From: Chrysomallon squamiferum | Taxonomy: Eukaryota; Mollusca; Gastropoda; Neomphalida; Peltospiridae | DNA length: 64,000 bases | NCBI GenBank assembly: GCA_012295275.1 | Contig: CM022665.1 | Location: forward strand, 33,594,022-33,658,021 | Direction of reading: 5' to 3' | Part shown: piece after piece, positions 1 to 11,529 of the stretch | Layout of the letters: each line of letters starts with the position of its first letter | Numbering within the stretch: the stretch's first letter is position 1 | Position numbers and translations under genes: made by a program | The notes under the pieces: model-generated | Told to the model about the DNA's origin: nothing | Seen by the model: only the letters and a program-made list of their open reading frames with translations | Databases searched by the model: none

Positions 1-20
1 CTTAAAAAGATAAAATGTAC

Positions 21-1000
21 CTGTTTAAAGCAATAATCAGGAGCTGGTGTGGCATTTTGTTCCTTTAGATACTCTGTCCATGAAAAGTTTCCTGTTAATG
101 AAAAATTGAAATACAAAATAAGTTCAGATAAAAATATAGCAATACAAATTTTGTTGTTCTCATATGAACTATACAGTATACCATGCTTTGTCAGATGTCT
201 TTATGCTACTTTTTCACAGTAAATTTCATTGCAGCAAATATTATATATGTTACATGAATCATCTATGTTATCTGTCATAGTAAACTGATGTGAAATAAAT
301 GAAATATATAAATATTAAAAAAATAATAATAAATAAATTTAAAAAACAATATAAGTTAAACAAGTTATTTGCAGTAGTTTTAAGGAATTTTTAAAGCATT
401 GCATATGATTTATGTCATTTAATTTTGGTGATAATGGGCAGGGTATGACTGTAATTTTCCAGAAAAGTTAAATTTTCTTAAGTAAATGTGAAGCATTAGA
501 AACCTAATGGCAATACAACATCATCTGCCATTATGCAACTATTGTCTATTAATTTAGCATTTATTGGATAAAAACAAACAACAACAAACCCTCCCAAAAA
601 TAATGCATGTTCCATGCGATACTATCTGGATCATATTAAATCTAAACACTGTGACAGTGAATAAAACTTTAACATTTAAGAATATGAATAATAAAAAAAA
701 TTAAGAAAAAATGATAAAAAAATAATTTTCAATTTAGTCAAAATTATGAAATTTATAAAACATTTATGAAAATATATAATTGTTCAACAAGTAATTTATT
801 ACTGTTTTTAAAAAGCAAAGTACTTAGCATGGAATCTTTTTTGTTTTTTTTTGTTTTGTTTTTCTCAAGAAATTTTAATTTTATGTTTATAAAAATAAAC
901 TGTATGATGTGTATAATCAAATGAACATACCCTGACTCTCATACTGATATCTAGAACCTTTGACACCAGAACCCGACATTATCACAGTACAGCGTATAAC
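21..1000 (-). CDS. Scm/SCMH1-like MBT-domain protein, N-terminal two exons (partial)
   Basis: Two exons read on the minus strand. The first runs 1000-931, with its ATG at 979-977 after a CTTTTCAG acceptor, and ends in a GTATGT donor. The second runs 91-21, between a TTAACAG acceptor and a GTACAT donor. The junction is in phase (1 nt + 2 nt). Exon 1 encodes a Ser/Gly-rich start, MSGSGVKGSRYQYES. Exon 2 encodes NFSWTEYLKE followed by APDYCFKQ. This matches the opening of the first MBT repeat of Polycomb Sex-comb-on-midleg homologues (SCMH1/SCML2 pattern W-x2-YLKE-x6-APxxCFKQ). Family members are nuclear methyl-lysine-reader repressors with MBT repeats and a C-terminal SAM domain. Those parts would lie beyond the left edge. 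A CAG acceptor directly before the first exon implies an upstream untranslated exon. Another MBT family (L3MBTL, SFMBT) is possible, but the CFKQ ending favours Scm. Confidence 0.72.
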
Positions 1001-2443
1001 CTGAAAAGAAAAAAAAACAATGAAAGAAAAATGAAAAAAGAAAAAAGTAATTAGACATTTACACGTTTTTAAAGAAACTTGTTTTAAATACAAATCTTTA
1101 CTTTCAGGTAAGATTTAATTAAAAGAAAATGTGAAAACAACAGGTGCTGTTGGTTTCGTCCAGTTGTGTAAGTAAATTATTGCTATCAGCAAAATAAATA
1201 TTTATTACTATAAAGAAATATAACCTCAAACAATACATTATTTTATTTTGTTTCAAATAAATGCTAACCATGTGCTTGTCAACATTACATATAAAGTAAT
1301 TGCTTTTAGTTACCTCAGTATGGTTACCAGTGGATACTAGATGATGAAAAGGTAAAAACTGACATGACAAACCAAAGTGAGTTTAATTGATATTATGATC
1401 GGTTTTTTTTTAGTATACTGAGCCTAGCAGTGAAACAACATATGGATAACAGTGATTGTTTTCATGCCATGAGATATTTTACCAAAATTTTTGCTGAGAT
1501 TTGTGTTCTGCTGCTTGTGCAAATAAAACAAGGTTATCTAAAGAGGTCTGTATTCACTTTCACTTGTCAAATCAACAAAGTTTTTCTTCTCGTCAACAGA
1601 ATTGTATCCTTTCCTCCTCAACTATACTGGTGAAAATGAAATTTGATCTTTGGGATTATTTTTGATTTTTTCAAGGTTTTTTTTCTAATATATTTTTCTT
1701 AATTTCTATCCAGGATTTTGGATCCAATTTTACTGATTTTACTATGCTGCACTGAATCTGTCTGTATTAATCTTGCAGGATATACACTTTTCAACGAGGT
1801 TATATAACCTGGAAAACTGGTCACAATGTCTTCCTTTGTTTCTTTTTGATGGTCTTCCATTTTTTAATGCAGTTTAACTCATATGTTTAAAATTCAACTA
1901 CTAATATACTGCTTTGACAATCACACTATATCATAGTTCAAATGTACTGCTTTCCAGTGATTTAAAGTTAATTCTATTTGGTTGAGGGCTGCAAGATCAG
2001 CAACCTATTTTCTAGGGTGCCCAAATATTTTGCCAGTTTGTTCACTTTCTGAGAATATTTTAAGCATGTACATGTGTTCCCTGTGATATGCCAATCTGCC
2101 CAACAATCATGAGGTCACACAAGGCAAATCAATTAGTACTTACCAGAAAGACTTGGTTAGAAGTTACTTTGCCTTTGATCACTGATAAAACATTAGTATT
2201 TAACACCTTTTTCCACTGTCTACCTAATTGTTGATGGCATACTTTATAGGCCAAGTTTAATTGTTGAGGTATCTCATTTGATTATTTCAATCTACATAAT
2301 TCTTGATCAGTAATCAAAGAATCAGGAAGGCCAGTAAGCACCGGTTTCTGTAAAAACTGTATAAAAAGCCCACAATTACAGTTGATCATCATTTCACAAT
2401 ATGAAAGACCAAGATGAATTTTGAATTCTGAATTTCTGTATTA
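1001..2443. other. AT-rich non-coding stretch, probably 5' intron of the MBT gene
   Basis: No convincing exon or repeat was seen. The short open frames here (for example 1119-1370 minus and 1430-1633 plus) have no splice context, have AT-driven composition and resemble nothing I know. The stretch lies upstream of the acceptor at 1001-1003, so it probably belongs to the first intron of the minus-strand MBT gene. Confidence 0.4.
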
Positions 2444-3700
2444 GTGGATCTAATCAATTTGAGACATGATTCTGATGGTAACTACAAATGGATCAGACAT
2501 TTTATGGACTACTTCATCAAGTTTCATGTGCTGTTACCTCTGAAGTCCAAAACGGCATAAAAGGTGGTAGAATCACTTCAAATAAGAACTCTTGAAATGC
2601 CTCATATATTTCATTCTCATAATCAGATAATGGCCAAAAATTTGGTGGAAATGGCAAGAAGATACTAGAAAAGCAACTGACAGCAGCACCTTTTGGACAA
2701 AATGATTACCAAGAATCCAGAGAAGATTTAACATATTAATTCAAAAGGGATTAAAGGAGACTCCATATGTCCTGGTATTTGGCCAGCAACTGCTGCCCAT
2801 CCCTTGGACCTATCTCTGAGAACTGAAGACCACAGATTAGTCCCCATTTCTAGATACTGAGACAAAGAGCTGGCAGCTCCTCTATTGGCCAAATCTCCAA
2901 GAACTGAAAATAGTGACCAGTTCCACTGACTTCATCACCAAAATGAAGCAAGACCAAAGATCAGAGTAAAGTGCTCCCATGATGACAAATTACAGAAATA
3001 ACACAGAACATATGAAAAATATATTTCAGAAAAGAAAAGGTTTTCAAGTTGCCAAGTACAATACTGGTGAATTCATACTGTTGAAATGCCTAAACTAAAT
3101 TGATCCTATACCAATCCTCATTGCCTGCCTAATGGAAAAACATTACAACACTGTCAGAAGAAACCACCATATTGGTGCCAAACTGGCCTACCCCAAGAAA
3201 CTGGCTCAGAGGAAATGTAGCAGCATGTCCAAATGCTCAACCTCATGATGTGCATGTAAAAAAAGACAAGAATGAACAAGCCATTGTCATCCTAACCATT
3301 CATTCTGTAATCGAAAGAAGAAACACACAATGCAAGGATCATCATTCAGTCTTAAAACTGAGAGTTTGCACTCCATATGGAATATCCTAGCAAACTAATC
3401 AGTAAAGTCAATCTATCTCTTTTCAGCGTACGAATACCCATTCTACAAATTGTGAACTGTTGTAGACAAACAAAAAGGGAGTTCATTCATGCCAGCTGTT
3501 TCCACAGTTAGGTCTAGGATGTTAATAATATGTTCCAAGCTGGCATTGCAGGATAGCTCTAGATTGCAAAAACATACTTGTGGCTTGCATGATCTCAAGA
3601 TTGCTGCATGTTTTACTGATCATAAGCAATGCAAAACACATGCATTATTTGCAGAAGTAGAGTGGGATAAACTTTAGAGAAAAAAATCATAACTTTTTAT
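2444..3700 (+). pseudogene. Decayed KRBA2/SCAND3-type retroelement integrase
   Basis: The frame from 2444 to 2668 reads VDLINLR, then a DGNYKWI block, then DYFIKFHVLLPLKSK, with one internal stop after the last block. This is the order seen in the rve integrase core of KRBA2/SCAND3-type domesticated or free retroelements, where the first catalytic Asp lies in the VDLI-type strand. The usual SDNGREF-type second-Asp block has decayed to a His/Asn-containing SHNQ. Around 2735-2800 a further fragment resembles the family's GIKxTPYxxxFGQ motif (KETPYVLVFGQQ). At 3295-3390 a weakly similar C-terminal block ends in VCTPYGI. Many stops and frameshifts mean it cannot encode a protein. The exact 3' limit is uncertain. 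No LTRs were recognised. Confidence 0.5.
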
Positions 3701-5640
3701 CATACTGTTATACCTATTTTTATATTCAAACTAGCAGCATAACAAAATATTCAGTAAAATCTTTACCAATAAAGTGCAAGCCTAAACTGCAATACTACCT
3801 ACAAATGTCTGACAATATATGGTTTTAAACTACAGGATTACCCAGTTCCATCTAGTTAGAATAATTATAATTATACAGAACACACTCAAGCACAGATATC
3901 TAGGAGGATTATACATTCAAGAAAATGACTAAATAGTTGGACACTAGTTTAGACGGCAGGCAATGTTCCTTCTAAGCTGCACATAAGTGCAGTGCTCTAT
4001 TGGTGCTGCACATATCAAAATATTGCCTCTCATTTTTTAAAAATATAACTGATGTGTTTCCCCAGGGTGACTGCGACAGTTCTTCTTTAAACACTTAAAA
4101 CTGCTATCTGCAAATTACTTTTGCCGATACTGTACATTCATCTGAGCCATAATCATCGATTACACAAATTTACAAGAACCGTAACTTGTAACAGCAAAAA
4201 TTACGACACTGGAAAAAATGCCTCCAGAAGTTAATGGGTGCTAACTACACCTGAATGTTCTTTTCTGTTGGGTTCCGACACGGGGAACATTGCCAGTTAG
4301 AAAAATTAATACATTAATATTATACCGAATTATAATTTTAGTTCATTATGCAAGCATTTGAATAAAAATAATCCAGTTTGAAAATGTAATATAAACAACC
4401 ATCCTTATCTTTATCAGTGTAAATCATAAAAAGTTCCGAAAATAACCATAATATAACTGAATTTGGAAGTTTAAAATCTTCTGAGCTCACAGAACATTCT
4501 GATCGAAATCCAAGATGGCAGTGTTGAAAGCTGATCAGTGTTTACAAACTTTTAAATAAGTATGCCTTCATAAAGCAATCAATTCTACATGGATTATTAA
4601 AAGTAATTTGGGGAAATGTGTCATTTAATCAATGCCTCGTATACACAGATGTCTGTTATTGAATAGAAAGTGCTGCAAAGGTCGAAACCTTTTTTTTTTT
4701 TTTTTTTTATCTTTGATGTCATATCATCTCGTACATGTTTCGTACTATATAATTTTTTCAGATATCATTACGATGTCGCCAGCCAAAAACAAATTAAATA
4801 AAATAATTTTCACAGACACTGGCATGTGAATATGAAGATGACTATTCTCATTTGGTACCCTAACGTGGACACGTTACTCTGCTAAAACTCCATAGCGGAC
4901 AGTTCTGAATACGTAGTTGTAAAATGATACTTGAAACCATTACAATTCTTTTTTTTTTTTTTAAATAATATTTATTTCCATTTTCAATGCATTAGAGGTG
5001 GTATTTACATGTAAAAAGCAAACTGATCACGTAATTTGAATGATTGCCTTGATACATTCATTATAATGCTTGATACCAGTTTTACAACAGAAAGCTAAAA
5101 AAATAATAATTATAGGCCCGTTAACCGGCCGTATATAAAAATTCGTTAAAAATTAATTGTTTCACTCTTTTTCGTTAAAACAAAAAGCATTCAACTTCTA
5201 AAACATGTACTATTAATTATGTATGCAAACAATGATTCCTATTTTTATTTTTAAAAAAACACTGGTAAAATTAATAGATTTTATGATATTAATGAGTAAA
5301 GTACATCTGAATGTGAATAGTTAATCCAAACAAATCAATGCATCTCCAGACTAATGATTACTTTCAAGCTGAATAGTAAATCACTAAATCATTGGCAGTA
5401 AATGGTTCATAAAATTACAAGTATAAAATGGCTAAAACAAAATTGCTGTGCAAAAACGATACCTTAATAAGTTATAATACCTGCGACGGAAAAACTTCAA
5501 GAAATTGCCTTTATTCAGTATCAGTTGCAAAATTTCAAAATATCGTCTTTTAAAAAGCAAAATTTCTCCATTTCTTTTTGACTGGTTCTTCTCTAATTTG
5601 ACGAAATTGGAATTAACAGTACTTCATAATATAGGATAAC
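3701..5640. other. Non-coding stretch with short T-runs
   Basis: No gene model is supportable. The stretch contains poly-T runs at about 4690-4708 and 4950-4962. An AAGATGGC motif at 4511-4518 matches the YY1 core and could mark an alternative promoter or untranslated exon. A short GTTCCTTCTAAGCTGCAC block near 3965 looks like an old interspersed repeat, but I could not assign it. Confidence 0.4.
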
Positions 5641-5649
5641 AACCATGCG

Positions 5650-5770
5650 CTGATTAGCTACTCCATCCAAACATGGCGTCGCGCAGTCGCCTTTTCGTGT
5701 ACGTTACATCCGTTGTCAATATTGCGCGCTAACATCAGCATTATGTATAGAAAGCGCTGCGCTAACAGAA
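5650..5770. promoter_or_regulatory. CpG-containing promoter-like patch
   Basis: Against an AT-rich background this ~120 bp patch holds a cluster of CpG dinucleotides (GCGTCGCGCAGTCGCC, GCGCGC, AGCGCTGCGC) and an ACATGGCG motif at 5672-5679 resembling YY1. Such short unmethylated CpG patches with YY1 sites are common at TATA-less metazoan promoters. It lies upstream of the minus-strand MBT gene and is a candidate start site for it, about 4.7 kb from the ATG exon. No transcript evidence is available. Confidence 0.3.
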
Positions 5771-5933
5771 AACATAGACCATTTTAAATTTGGGCGCACT
5801 AATTGAAAAGTTGCTATATGATTCATCAGCTCGCATCAACTGATATATTTGATACGCAGAAATAGGTAAAGATAGAGCAAGCCTACGCGACACCGACACC
5901 GAAAACAAAAGTGATACAAACATTTGGGAAACA

Positions 5934-6990
5934 ATGAAAAGGAAAAAAAAAAAACAACAACAACATATTGAACGCCGAGCTACCATTGCGATCCACAAAA
6001 AAAACAAAAACACGCAGATATCGAAAAAAAGTTGCGATATCTGTTGGAAGCACAAATACATATCATCGACAAAACAACCGAAGTAAACAAAAATCAAAAT
6101 GCACAAGAAATATATTTTGAAATAGATTCAAAATCATTAAAAACTATAGGTCCCAGCATAACTATCTGGGATGAAGTATTTATTGTCAGGGTATTACCAA
6201 AAATAATCCCTGACACCCAACAAACAAAGAAAACACCAATACCACAACCAAGAAAAACACTGCTCATGCAACAGCAGCCAAAAAAACCCCATTAATTACA
6301 CAGCAACAACAACCCAAACAAACAACAAAAAACAAAGAAACAACAATTCACAAATACATCTCCACATATTTGGGTTTTTACTACCCGTATGCGGATAAGC
6401 ATGATTCCTTTGAGATGTTTAACAAAGAAATACTACAACAAACAAAAGCTAAACAAGTCGGTGTGGAAATGTGGAAAAATCCAAGATACTGGACCACACT
6501 GAAGTTTAGAAGCAAACTAACCAACACAAGCATCACCATTGATGGGTACAGATAACTTCTGACAAATGAGGCCACAGTTATCCAAGTGTGGCCACTGTCA
6601 GAAATGGGGTCACATCACAAACCAATGCACCCACAGACACAACCCAAAATCACTGACATGCAGTTTCTGCGGTGGAAATCACCACAGAAACTCGGAACAA
6701 TGCTGTTCCTGGCAAAGCGTGCGAACTGCCAGGGTCCACACTCATCAGATTACAAACTGTGCCCATCAAAAATTACAGCAACAACTTTGAACACAGCAGA
6801 CGAGAAAACAAAATTTTACGCATCGTCAACAAAAAATGCCAAAAAACATAAGAAAACACCAAAACTATCACTGAAAAAAAAAAATCGAACATCACAACAA
6901 CAAACCAAAAGACAATCTGGACAAGGAGGTCAGAATTGCAGAAATACACAAAATTATTATCTGCCTCCTTATCGAACTTCAAAACATTAG
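5934..6990 (+). pseudogene. Retrotransposon ORF1 (gag-like, CCHC zinc knuckles), broken
   Basis: Fragments in shifting frames make up this region. 6032-6292 carries an N-terminal gag-like segment, 6370-6555 a middle segment ending in an ITIDGY motif, and 6566-6790 two zinc knuckles (CGHCQKWGHITNQC and CSFCGGNHHRNSEQC). A third, degenerate knuckle (NCQGPHSSDYKLC) follows after a frameshift near 6715, and a basic Lys-rich tail runs to about 6990. I-element ORF1 proteins bind element RNA and typically carry three such knuckles. Frameshifts between the three open pieces make it non-functional. Confidence 0.75.
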
Positions 6991-7204
6991 AAACAACCCA
7001 GAAAACATCACTGACGACTCCAATTTCGAGTACACGGTAGCCCAAATAATTGAAGACAGCTTGGACTTCAAGATCCCCCACAGACAACGAAAGACTTAAA
7101 TTACATACAGACAAGAGAAATCCCACAAACACAAAACAACAGTGAACAAAAAAACCAGCAAATAGTACCAACCATTTACACACTCTTCACGATAACCACA
7201 CCAA

Positions 7205-10200
7205 TAACACAGGCCTCTCCACTCTTCAGTGGAACGCTAAAGGCCTCCACGGAGATGAACTCAAACACTTCCTGGCCTCCTGACTTCAACAAAATGATAA
7301 CAACAAAAACAAGCTCATTACAGTGTGTGATTTCAACTGTCACAACGCCTTATGGGATGGCTTGACAGATGACAGCCCTGGAATCGTCCTTGAAAATTTC
7401 TTGGAGCAAAACCAGCTGGTCTGTCTGAATGACGGAGCACCCACATACACCAGCGACATCAATGGTGGCCAATCCGCCATTGATCTAACGTTCCCAAGCA
7501 AGGACATCGCAGAGCTATGCAAATGGCAAGTGCTCAATCAACAGCGACCATCACCCAATACTTGCCAACTACAACTGTAAGAACACTTTCTCGGACAGAT
7601 CCATTTTCACACCCAAATGGAATTTCAACAAAGCAGACTGGGAAGGCTTCTACAAAGCATGCAGAAACATCATCACAAATAACCCAAATGACATAGAAAC
7701 CTACTGTACATCACTCACAACACATTACACTCCATTGCTAACACATTCATACCCGAATCCAGACAATGCACTGGCAAAATATCCACTCCCTGGTGACGGA
7801 ACGCATAGAAAAGAAATGCAAAGAAAGAAACAAATTCAGAAGACAATACAAAAAAGACAAAAATCATTCCACACACGAGAAATACAAAATAGCAAAAAAA
7901 GAAGTTTCCAACTTTATTTTCACCACAAAACAAGAACACTGGGAACCTTTTTGCAACAACATCGACCACAAAACATCAGTCAAAGACATGTGGGCCAAAG
8001 TAAAAAACATCCAAGGCAAAAAACCCCACAGAATCAACACTCGGCAAAAACAACATCGCATTCACCGACAAGCAAAAAGCGGATCTATTCAGCTGAACCT
8101 TCGCCAAGTCCAGCAGCAACTCAAACTTCCCACTGAAATTCACAAAGAAACAACCGGACAACCAAGCAATCGGCGAACACTCCGCAGACACAGAAAACAG
8201 GAAATACAATCAACTATTCAACATCAGCAAATTAAAACATGCCCTCAAAAGCAAGAAAAGTACAGCCACGGGGCCAGATAAAATAAGCTACACAATACTA
8301 CAAAACCTACAGATGAAACACTACTCATCACACTCGATCTTTACAACACAATATGGACCACAGGCAAGATTCCAACAAACTGGAAACACGCCGAATGTTT
8401 CAGCTTGCCCAAACCACTCAAAGATCACTCACTACCCAACGGCTACAGACCGATCATGCTGACATCACACGTGTAAAACACTGGAAACAATGATCAACAC
8501 ACGCCTGAGCGAGCATCTAAACGACAACAATTTAATCAGCAAATAGCAAAGTGGCTTCAAGAAGAAACACAGCACAAACGACCAGATCACCCGTCTGCAA
8601 ACATGAATCAACCAATCTTTTAGGAAATCGAAAAAAGTCATCACAGTATTCCTAGACATTGAAAAAGCATTCGACATGGTATGGAGGGAAGGACTGCTCG
8701 TTAAATTAATCAACAACAACATCAAAGGCAACATGTTCAACTTCATTAAAGACTTCATCAACAACAGATCCATAGCAGTCAAAGTGAACGGTCACACCTC
8801 CAAGAAAATGACAATCGACTACGGCATCCCACAAGGATCTGTGGTCTCACCAACACTCTTCAACATTTACGTCAACGACATCATCACAGCACTCGGCAAA
8901 CAAGACAACGCCAAAAATCCACCAACTGAACCAATCAACACAGCACTCTTTGCAGACGACTGAGCCTTTTGGCGTGCAGGCAGATCAACCACAGCAAAAC
9001 AGAAACAAATAAAAAAAGACCTAAACAACGTAAACGACTGGGCATTGAAATGTGGCATAAAGATTTCTCTTTCGAAAACGACATGCCTCCTTTTCATCAA
9101 AAAAACAGACAACAACAAAACCACACTAAACATTGACAACAACATCATAACACAAACCAAAACATTCGACAGTCAACTCTACTTCTGAAGCCACATACAC
9201 AACATAATTGCATCCTGCAAAAAAACAATCAATCTTCTAAAGTTAATTTCCGGAACCAGTTGGGGAGCAAACGAGTCAAGGCTGATTTTGATATACAAAG
9301 CGTGTATTCTCTCCAAGCTCGACTACGGAGCCACGGCTTACTCGAATGCTCCCGAACACTCTTTAAAAAAACTAGACATAATTCAATCCAGCGCCCCCAG
9401 AGTGATTGGCCTCCTGTCAGAATACAGCATCCAACCACTGAAATACAGAAGAAAGCTGCAGCTACTGAAATACAACCTGAAAATACACACCCTGAGCACA
9501 GACCACCCCGTCAAGGATCTGGTCCCCGACCAACAAAGAATAGGGCAACTCTTTGAATAGCATAGTCTACTACTATTGAATTTCCTGTTAAAAGCCAGCG
9601 AAATCGAAATGGAAACAGGAATAGGGGAAATCACCTTTCAGTATACATGGCCAAACTGGTTGCCATCATCAGAGCCATGCTGTGGGTGAAACACAACAAC
9701 AACAACAAACACACAGTGATATTCTTGGACAGCCTAAATTCCGTCACCTCCATACAATCTGGACATTCCAGTAGACCAGACCGACTCAGCATAATACAAC
9801 ACCTACACGAAGACATACAAATCAACAAGAAACAACTAATCATCGAGTGGCTCCCAGCACACGTCAGCATCATCGGCAACGAACTTGCCGACCACTACAC
9901 CAAAGAGTCACTCAGCATCAAAGACAAAGACATTTGCACCAACATACACTACGGAACAAATGAAATTCTCTCCATCGCAGCCAAACATTACGACAAACAA
10001 TGGCAAAACGAATGGAACAACACCAAAAACAAATGGCACTTGAACATCAAAGCACTAACCAAAACACCCAAAATCACACTCGCCAACAAACTACACAACA
10101 ACAATCTCAACAAAGCCAGAACTGGTTACTCAACCAACTTAAATGAAATCCGATTCAAATATCACAACACCATATCACCCAACTGCAGCTGTGGACTCTC

Positions 10201-10390
10201 CAAAACCATGAAACACTACTTGTTTTACTGTCAAAATGTCACCAAGGAAAGACATGCACTACGCAACACATTGGAGGAACTAAAAATTGAGTTCACGCTC
10301 CAAAACATCTTGGCACCAAACACGAAAGACAGAGAGTTAGTCCTCGCTGCAGTAACAACATACATTCTGAACACAAAACACAAACTTTAG
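7205..10390 (+). pseudogene. Retrotransposon ORF2 (endonuclease, RT, RNase H), broken
   Basis: The reading starts with LQWNAKGL (EEP endonuclease opening). It jumps near 7280-7315, probably through an internal deletion, to CDFNCHNALW and SAIDLTF, which are endonuclease active-site and C-terminal motifs. RT motifs follow: FLDIEKAFDMVW (motif A, about 8650-8685), GIPQGSVVSPTLFNIY (motif B) and FADD (motif C, ending near 8960), with a TGA immediately after FADD. RNase H is the longest open piece (9647-10390). It has a retained Asp in FLDSLNS and WLPAHVSIIGNELAD, but it reads MAKL where the family has the catalytic Glu of TAEL. The C-terminal block CSCGLSKTMKHYLFYC matches the usual Cys/His tail. 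Stops and frameshifts are scattered throughout. Confidence 0.85.
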
Positions 10391-10412
10391 ACTCTTGCAG
10401 TTGAAAGTTTGA

Positions 10413-10443
10413 ATTTTATTTATTTATTTATTTATTTATTTTT
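10413..10443 (+). repeat. (ATTT)n 3' tail of the I-like element
   Basis: Seven or so ATTT/TTTA units follow 23 bp after the ORF2 stop codon. Simple-repeat rather than poly-A tails are usual for I-group elements, and this marks the 3' end of the insertion. Confidence 0.7.
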
Positions 10444-10734
10444 GTCACAAAAACAAACAACTATTATATGAATTTATTGACTTACAGATTGATTCGTTGA
10501 ACAGCTGATTGATCCATGGATGGATCGGCTGATTGACGGATCAGTTTGAATAGCCAGCTAAATTAATAATTAAAAAAAAATAAAATAAAAAAATACACGT
10601 ACTTACTTTCAGACCATACTAACCTGGTTATCGGAATTTAAAAAAAGTACATAATAAATGTAAATAAGTTAACTACATTCATGTTCTTATTCGTTTTAGT
10701 TGCAGGTGTTTATAGCATCTTTTAAATCAATAAA

Positions 10735-11105
10735 AAGACCATCGGGGAAAAAAAAAAAAAGTTTGGAATTGTTGGACCAGAGGGAAGCAGCCAAAAAGAA
10801 CAAGGAAACATCAACAGCAGCCAAGAACAGAACAAACAGCACACAACCAACGTGGACCCGGTGACAAATACGAGACATTCGGCGAGCAAGACAAGTGCTG
10901 GAAACAACAAGAAGCAGAAAACATCAACGAAACATTGCAACCGACTCGTTACGATCCAACATGCTGGACACTCCCTTGTGTCCTGCAATCGTAACGAGAA
11001 CCCACTCTCTTTCCTTACCCAAAACTTTTCTGCGACAGACACGCCCAATGACCTGTCAGAAAGCGTGCCTGTCGTAGATGTGCTTCACAACAGCTTGCTC
11101 TGATT
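10735..11105 (+). other. Possible fragment of a second I-like element (5'/ORF1 region)
   Basis: This is a GC-richer, A/C-biased patch that starts near a CATCGGGG and poly-A run. The readable pieces are Lys/Thr/Ser/Asn-rich and resemble the compositional style of the neighbouring element's ORF1, but the frame breaks repeatedly. I could not align it to the element at 5.9-10.4 kb by eye. It could be an unrelated repeat. Confidence 0.3.
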
Positions 11106-11529
11106 AGCACGTTAATTATTTTCAAGGTTCAAGGTTCAAGCAAAGAAAGGTAGAAACCCTTCTGGGGCCACGAGGCAGGCAAATATTTTTCTTAAAACTA
11201 AGGATTTCATGTTCAGTAAATCTACATGTAAACTCTCATAAATACTTTATTTCCATGATCAGATATAACATAAAGTACTTGTTCTTGAGGGGTGGGGGGA
11301 AATGGATGTTGCATGGTTGCTTTGGGGTCCTTCTTAGCTCTTAGGCCTCAGAACAAAGTACCGGCTGGAAATATATTAGAAAGGGGTCAAAGTTTAATAT
11401 CAAAATACACATGGACCTGTTCATAAAAAGGACAGTTGAAGAAAAGTATTTTTAATATTAAATTATGTCTTCCTTTCAGAAAAAAACTTGAATCCTTCAT
11501 TAATATTATTATCACAGTTGGCTGTAGAA
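11106..11529. other. Non-coding AT-rich stretch
   Basis: Nothing was recognised here apart from three tandem copies of a GGTTCAA-like heptamer at about 11129-11150. Confidence 0.4.

Larger units (their letters stand above)
5935..10443 (+). mobile_element. Degenerate I-clade non-LTR retrotransposon
   Basis: In order, the element carries a gag-like ORF1 with CCHC zinc knuckles, an APE-type endonuclease fragment, a reverse transcriptase, an RNase H domain, a C-terminal Cys/His block, and an (ATTT)n tail at 10413-10443. RNase H after RT together with a short simple-repeat tail points to the I group (I, Nimb or a relative). The plus strand is strikingly A- and C-rich and G-poor throughout, unlike its flanks. 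Several in-frame stops and frameshifts, and a missing first part of the endonuclease, show that it is dead. The 5' limit is approximate: the ORF1-like region opens near 5935 with an ATG and a lysine run. No target-site duplication was identified with confidence. Confidence 0.85.
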
